Below are positions 59,741 to 64,000 of a DNA stretch of 64,000 bases, in pieces. How positions within the stretch are numbered: the stretch's first letter is position 1; the number at the start of each line of letters is the position of its first letter. This DNA is from Falciphora oryzae (taxonomy: Eukaryota; Ascomycota; Sordariomycetes; Magnaporthales; Magnaporthaceae). The position numbers and the translations under genes are program-made. The stretch is taken from contig JNVV01000011.1 of NCBI GenBank assembly GCA_000733355.1, positions 734,679-798,678 on the forward strand, in the 5' to 3' direction. The notes below the pieces were generated by a model. That model saw only the letters and a program-made list of their open reading frames with translations. It was not told the DNA's origin and ran no database searches.

Positions 59741-61846
59741 ATGGCGACCCCGCGAGGCAGAGCCGTCTACAAAAAAAAGGAGGGCATCATCACACTCTCG
59801 GATGACAGAGCCGCAGTGATCTGGACCCCGGCGCCGGGGTCTGGGCCTCCATCCGTTTCTCTGCCTATCGGCACCATCACAAGTAAGCCGAACCACCATC
59901 GCGTACATGGGCGGCCGCGGGCCGTCATGGCGCGGCATGGCATGACGTGACATGACACACTGCAAGATACACATGGCTCACATAGGCGACCCGACATGAC
60001 TTGGAACACAACAGACCTGCAGCAGACTCCGGACCATGTGGCAAAGGTTATGCTGAAGATTTTTGCCAAGCCCCCCGGCGAGGCGGGAGAGCCGGTCACT
60101 TATCTGTTCAACTTTACCTCTCCCGACGATGCCAGATCCGAGGCCAACGCCATCAAGGACCTGCTCTCCAAGCTGCTGGCCGAGGCTCGCACTGTTGATG
60201 CCGGCGTCGCCCTCAAGGCCTCGGCGGCGCCCTCGCCTGCTCCGGCTAACGGGGGTGGGTTGAGCGGCTCGGCCGCCATGTCCTTCGCCAGCACTGTGAA
60301 CGCCGGAAAACCACGCCCTCTCGATGACGCGCAGTTAAGGCTCGACATCGCCCTGCAGCAATCGCTCATGAAAAAGGACAGGGGTCTCCACCAAATGTAC
60401 ATGGAGGCGCGAGCCACCAAGCCCGAGTCCATCTCAGACGCCACCTTCAACACCCAGTTCTGGTCCTCTCGCACGAGCCTGCTACGTGCGCACGCCATCG
60501 AGACCAGCCAGAAGAGGGGCCAGTACAACGTGCTGGCGTCCATCAAGATGACGCCAGAAAGCGAAGGGTCAGCCAAGTACAAACTCAACTTCACGCCAGA
60601 ACAGATCCTCATGGTGCTGACGCAGTACCCACTGCTGCGCCGCCTCTACAACGAAAAGGTGCCCAAGGAACTCTCTGAGGTCAAGTTCTGGTCCAAGTTC
60701 TTTGTCAGCAACCTTGCTCGTGAGCTCAGGGGCGAGAAGCTGGACCCAAACCACCACGACAACGTTTTTGACAAGTACACGGCCAGCGACAACGACAAAG
60801 CCATCTTCAGCAGGTTTGAATCACAGCAGCTGCCTCACATTATCGACATTTCTGGTAACGACGTGAACCAGGGCGGCATCAAGGGTGGCAACCTGTCGGC
60901 TCACGACCCGAACCGGCCAGACCGTGAAAGGGGCGGCCCCGCCAAGGTTCTGAACAGCCTGAGCGAGATGATGCTGGCGCATGTCAATCCGGTGGATGGA
61001 GATCGGTCCAAGGCCGAAGCTTTGAGCATGCCCGAGAAGGAGTACCGAGAGCTTGCGCTGCGGGATCTCCACGAGACGGCGGCTCCAGACCGGATTGTGC
61101 TCAACATCAGGGACCAGGCGCACTTCTTTGATCAGACGTCGGGCCCCTCGAGGGACACCCGGGACTACGAGGCGCAGATACCGACCGTAGTCCTCGGCGA
61201 CCTTGGCGCGGATGTGTCGGAGCTGGGACAGGGCGGCGAATCGGGCCCGAGCCGGGGCATCGACCTCCATGCTGCCATAGGGGTCAACGACGAAAGCGAC
61301 AGTGACGAAGACGAGGGGCCGAAGCGGAAGGCGCCGCGCGTGGGGTCGCGCGAGGCGCGGTTGGCAGCGCAGGCGCAGATCTGGAGCGCACTGGCCAGGA
61401 GCAGGGGAGACACTCAGGGGCAGATCGAGGACGAGGCGTCGCCCATGGGCCTTCCCGTGGAGCTGGCGCAAAAGACATTTATTACCAATGCGACGACGAC
61501 CGAGTTTCTCAAGCAGTTCTGGGGCGCATTTCTGTCGGGCGACCCTGATCGGGCGCAGGAGCTGGCGTACCACGTGGAGGCGCTCAGGAACTCTGTGTCG
61601 CGAATCGAGGCCGTGGCGGAGGAGGCTGAGGAAGTGCGGCAGAGCATCATCGCAGCGAGGAAGCAAGAGATCATGGAGCACTATCGGAGGACCAAGGAGA
61701 AGACCCGGTTCAGCGACAACGAAGTCAAAGGGGGCAAGAATGCGGTCATGACGCTGCTGAGGCCGACGCTCGACTCGCTCAAAGCGGCCCAGGACTGGTA
61801 TCAGGAGGCGTTGGCGGCCGAGGGCCTCAAGGCGTCAACAGAGTGA
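59741..61846 (+). CDS. tfb1: TFIIH core subunit Tfb1 (p62)
   Basis: Exons are 59741-59882 and 60015-61846 (donor gtaagc, acceptor acaacag), giving 657 residues. Tfb1 is a core subunit of TFIIH, needed for RNA polymerase II initiation and nucleotide excision repair. Its PH domain binds acidic activators and repair factors. The PH domain spans about 1-105 (GRAVYKKKEGIITLSDD, then LQQTPDHVAKVMLKIF across the intron). Two BSD domains follow, at about 140-195 (DATFNTQFWSSRTSLLRAHA) and 215-270 (LSEVKFWSKFFVSNLARELR). The C-terminal half contains the conserved FDKYTASDND and HVNPVDGDRS segments and a final helical region (ATTTEFLKQFWGAFLSGD). All expected domains are present. Confidence 0.95.
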
Positions 61847-62462
61847 GGCCCCAGGCAGGCGATACTGGCGAGTTGCGATATGATAGATAATAGATCTGGG
61901 CCTTGACGTGGAATGCAATGTGTTTCTGTTCCCGGGCAGAGTTGTGTGATAGTCGAGGAATTGTATGGTTAGATATCACTTGTTGGAGCCTAGGTGCCCA
62001 GGCACTCCTCTCAGTATCTAGGTAGGCACCTACCTATCTAGGTATCTAACTGCACAAACTAGGTACCTGCGTGCCTACCTAAGTTGGTAGGCGTTGCGCC
62101 CCTGAAGCTACGAGGAAGGCAGCAGCTGAGAGATGCAGCTCCACCCCGCTGTGGAGCCCCACCGAGCTCCATTGGTTGATCGCGTCATTCAGCATGGAGC
62201 CACGGCTCGCGTCGGAAAAACCCCGAAAGGCAATTCCTCTCAGCGGGCGCATGCAGCAGGATGCCACTGATCCATCCACTGACCTCGATGCACGCACGCT
62301 CTAGTCTGGCACCGACAAAGCACGAAAAACTAGGTCGCCGCATTTCTACTATTATTCCACCCACTGTCCTTTGAGCTTCCTTCTTCGTTGGGTTTCTTCC
62401 CCCCTCCTGCCGGCACCACCCGGAAGGGCCCCAGCCTGTGCTGGCTGCATCGTTTGCCAGGG
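61847..62462. other. Intergenic region with dense TAGGTA-type repeats
   Basis: Between about 62016 and 62090 the short words CTAGGTA, ACCTACCT and their complements recur several times on both strands. The right end is the promoter and leader of the next gene. No gene is seen. Confidence 0.5.
62016..62090. repeat. Cluster of TAGGTA/TACCTA short repeats
   Basis: Imperfect, partly inverted copies of a TAGG/CCTA tetranucleotide word over 75 bp. Similar words occur at 47975-48006, 52858-52876, near 25857-25867 and near 59598, always in intergenic DNA. Confidence 0.6.
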
Positions 62463-64000
62463 ATGCTTCTTGCCGGACGCCGCTTCGCAGCGAGCCCCGC
62501 GAGTGAGTAGCTGTGCCCTGCCGGACCCCTGAGCCAACCCCTCGGGACTATACGAGCTGGCCGACTGACATGAACCCCAACCGCGTCCTCCAGGATGTCG
62601 CCCCATGCTCCTTCGGCAGAGCCGCCCCTGGTCACTCCAACACTTGCACAGCTCCTTAGGGGCGGCCCCGTCTCCCCAGCCAAGCCATGAGCCGGGCCAC
62701 GCCCGCCCTGCCGTCTCGGGGTCCACGCCATCCCCGCCCGATCCCAGCGGCTCGCCCACGAGCGCGAGCACCGTCGCTGGCACCGTCACCTCCACACGCT
62801 CCCGCGCCGCCCGCGCTGCGCGCTCTGCCGGCTCCGGATATCCTCCAGTGGACCTTCCTCAGTGGTTTCTGGACCGGGAGGTCACTCTGCTACACGAAGG
62901 CCACCACTACCCCGAACGGGGACACTTCCACCTGCACACGGGCGAGGCTGGCGCGAGGCGATGCTTTCAGGACGCCCTCTTGTACAACCTGGATAACTTT
63001 CTGTGGGGCCCAGAAGATGTATCCAAGACAATGAAAGCCATTGACTTTGTCGCCAAGGGCGTCGAAGCCGAGGAAATGCTGAGCCTCGCGACGAGTATGA
63101 TCTCGTTGCATCGTCACGCCATTTCGGTGGCTGCTGAGGTTGTCGCTACCGTCGCTTACCAGGCCCGCGACGGCGCTCTCCAGCCGCTCGAGAGCTTCGT
63201 GCCGCCTCCTTTGCCGTTTATGAAGCCCACCCCTCTGACTAGGGAGCGTTTGCGTTTTGGCGAGCAGCAAGCTCGCACATCCTCTCGTAGCTTGGCATCC
63301 GACGTTGTGCTGTCCCTGTCTCGGGAACACAAGATGGTCGATGCCTTCAGCAAGGAGTGTGTGCCTTTCGTCGAGAGCATGGCTGGCCAACTACGTGCCG
63401 CCACCGTCGCCAAACCCAAGTCAAGGCCTAGGCCAAGGCATTCACCCGGGACCGGGGACGGGCCTGCAGGGCGGCCTATCCCTGTGCTTGCCGTCATGAA
63501 CCATTCGAACCAGGCCATCGCCAGGGCCCTGGTAGAGAGAGCGGCCAGCCACCTGAAGGCCGATGTGATTCACCTGGACACGCACACGCTGGCCCACATC
63601 GCCGGCGGTGTGCTGGGTCAAGACCTATATTCGCACAAGGGTCCCTTCTCCATGATGGGATACCGGGTCGACGAGCTCAGCGGCCGGATTGCCACAAGAT
63701 TCGCGCCCCAGCCCGAGACGCCTCCCTACCCAGACGGCCCCGACTCGGGATCTGATGCCGAAGCTGGTAGTGGTGGAAGCGTCTACACGGTCAGCCCGAG
63801 CCAGCTACGGAGCATGCTCTTGGGGCCCGAGCCCGCGTCGTCCCCGGCTAGGGTCGCTGACTGGGACGATCTGAAGCTGGGCCACGCGCTGGAGCAGATC
63901 CTGGGCGCGGCGGATCTGAAACGGGCCTCGTTGCCCGAGTCGGAGTGCCCCGGGCCCGAAGACGGTGAGCAGCGTCAGCTCATCGTCCACGTGCAAGACA
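62463..64000 (+). CDS. Probable mitochondrial protein, possibly AAA-type ATPase, 3'-truncated by the window
   Basis: Proposed exons are 62463-62502 and 62594 onward (donor gtgagt, branch ctgac, acceptor ctccag); the frame is open to the window end, at least 482 residues. The short first exon encodes MLLAGRRFAASPA, and the joined start is Arg/Ser/Leu-rich with few acids, like a mitochondrial presequence. A Ser/Pro/Thr linker follows, then a helical region from about residue 95 (PVDLPQWFLDREVTLLHEGH, DALLYNLDNFLWGPEDVS). Near residue 310 the segment VLAVMNHSNQAIARALVERA, then DVIHLDTHTLAHIAGG, resembles the nucleotide-binding entry of fungal AAA-type proteins, but no classic Walker A is visible. 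The window ends in LIVHVQD. Family assignment is tentative. ATGs at 62570 and 62595 are in other frames. Confidence 0.65.

Overview
The window is nuclear DNA of a filamentous ascomycete (Pezizomycotina; probably a Sordariomycete, but I cannot name the species). Genes are GC-rich and broken by short introns with GTRNGT-type donors, CTAAC/CTGAC branch sites and YAG acceptors. They lie on both strands without operons, and the repertoire is fungal: a Zn(II)2Cys6 factor, a Jumonji-fused TYW4, a three-repeat MHYT protein and an RgsB-like RGS protein. There is one 74-base assembly gap (6710-6783). I found no transposon, rRNA, tRNA, CRISPR array or biosynthetic cluster.

Layout, left to right. 1-700: 3' part of a Myb-like protein gene. 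2066-3142: coiled-coil protein. 5001-6552: a second Myb/SANT-like protein behind a long pyrimidine-rich leader. 7883-9890 (-): Zn2Cys6 transcription factor. 11087-13038: mitochondrial Hsp60. 14512-15735: cofilin, with a start-codon-only exon and an 11-nt microexon. 16277-16989 (-): Get5, sharing a 400-bp promoter with TYW4 (17390-21024). 22010-22822: His/Arg-Ser-rich glycine-zipper protein. 23544-25781 (-): conserved protein of unknown function. 28011-30396: phenol-hydroxylase-type flavin monooxygenase. 31781-35221: Ulp1-type SUMO protease. 35222-41766: a 6.5-kb gene-free stretch ending in an ATG-free leader. 41767-42858: RGS protein whose frame stays open past its TGA to 43863. 44798-46930 (-): mitochondrial glycerol-3-phosphate dehydrogenase. 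48161-51133 (-): MHYT membrane protein. 52980-54419: Cia1. 54884-58124 (-): 2-oxoglutarate dehydrogenase E1. 59741-61846: TFIIH subunit Tfb1. 62463 to the window end: 5' part of a probable mitochondrial protein, possibly an AAA-type ATPase.

The genes are mostly unlinked housekeeping functions: mitochondrial folding and metabolism (Hsp60, Gut2, Kgd1), cytosolic Fe-S assembly (Cia1), tail-anchored protein insertion (Get5), wybutosine tRNA modification (TYW4), SUMO processing (Ulp1), transcription and repair (Tfb1), actin turnover (cofilin), plus signalling and regulatory genes. The most unusual observation is the RGS locus. It has a roughly 1.2-kb leader without any ATG, a 5-codon uORF, a complete RGS domain, then a single in-frame TGA followed by 334 more sense codons with no canonical intron to remove the TGA. 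A similar ATG-free leader plus uORF precedes the Myb/SANT-like gene at 5001. All exon boundaries were derived by hand from splice consensus, reading phase and family knowledge; no search or alignment was run.
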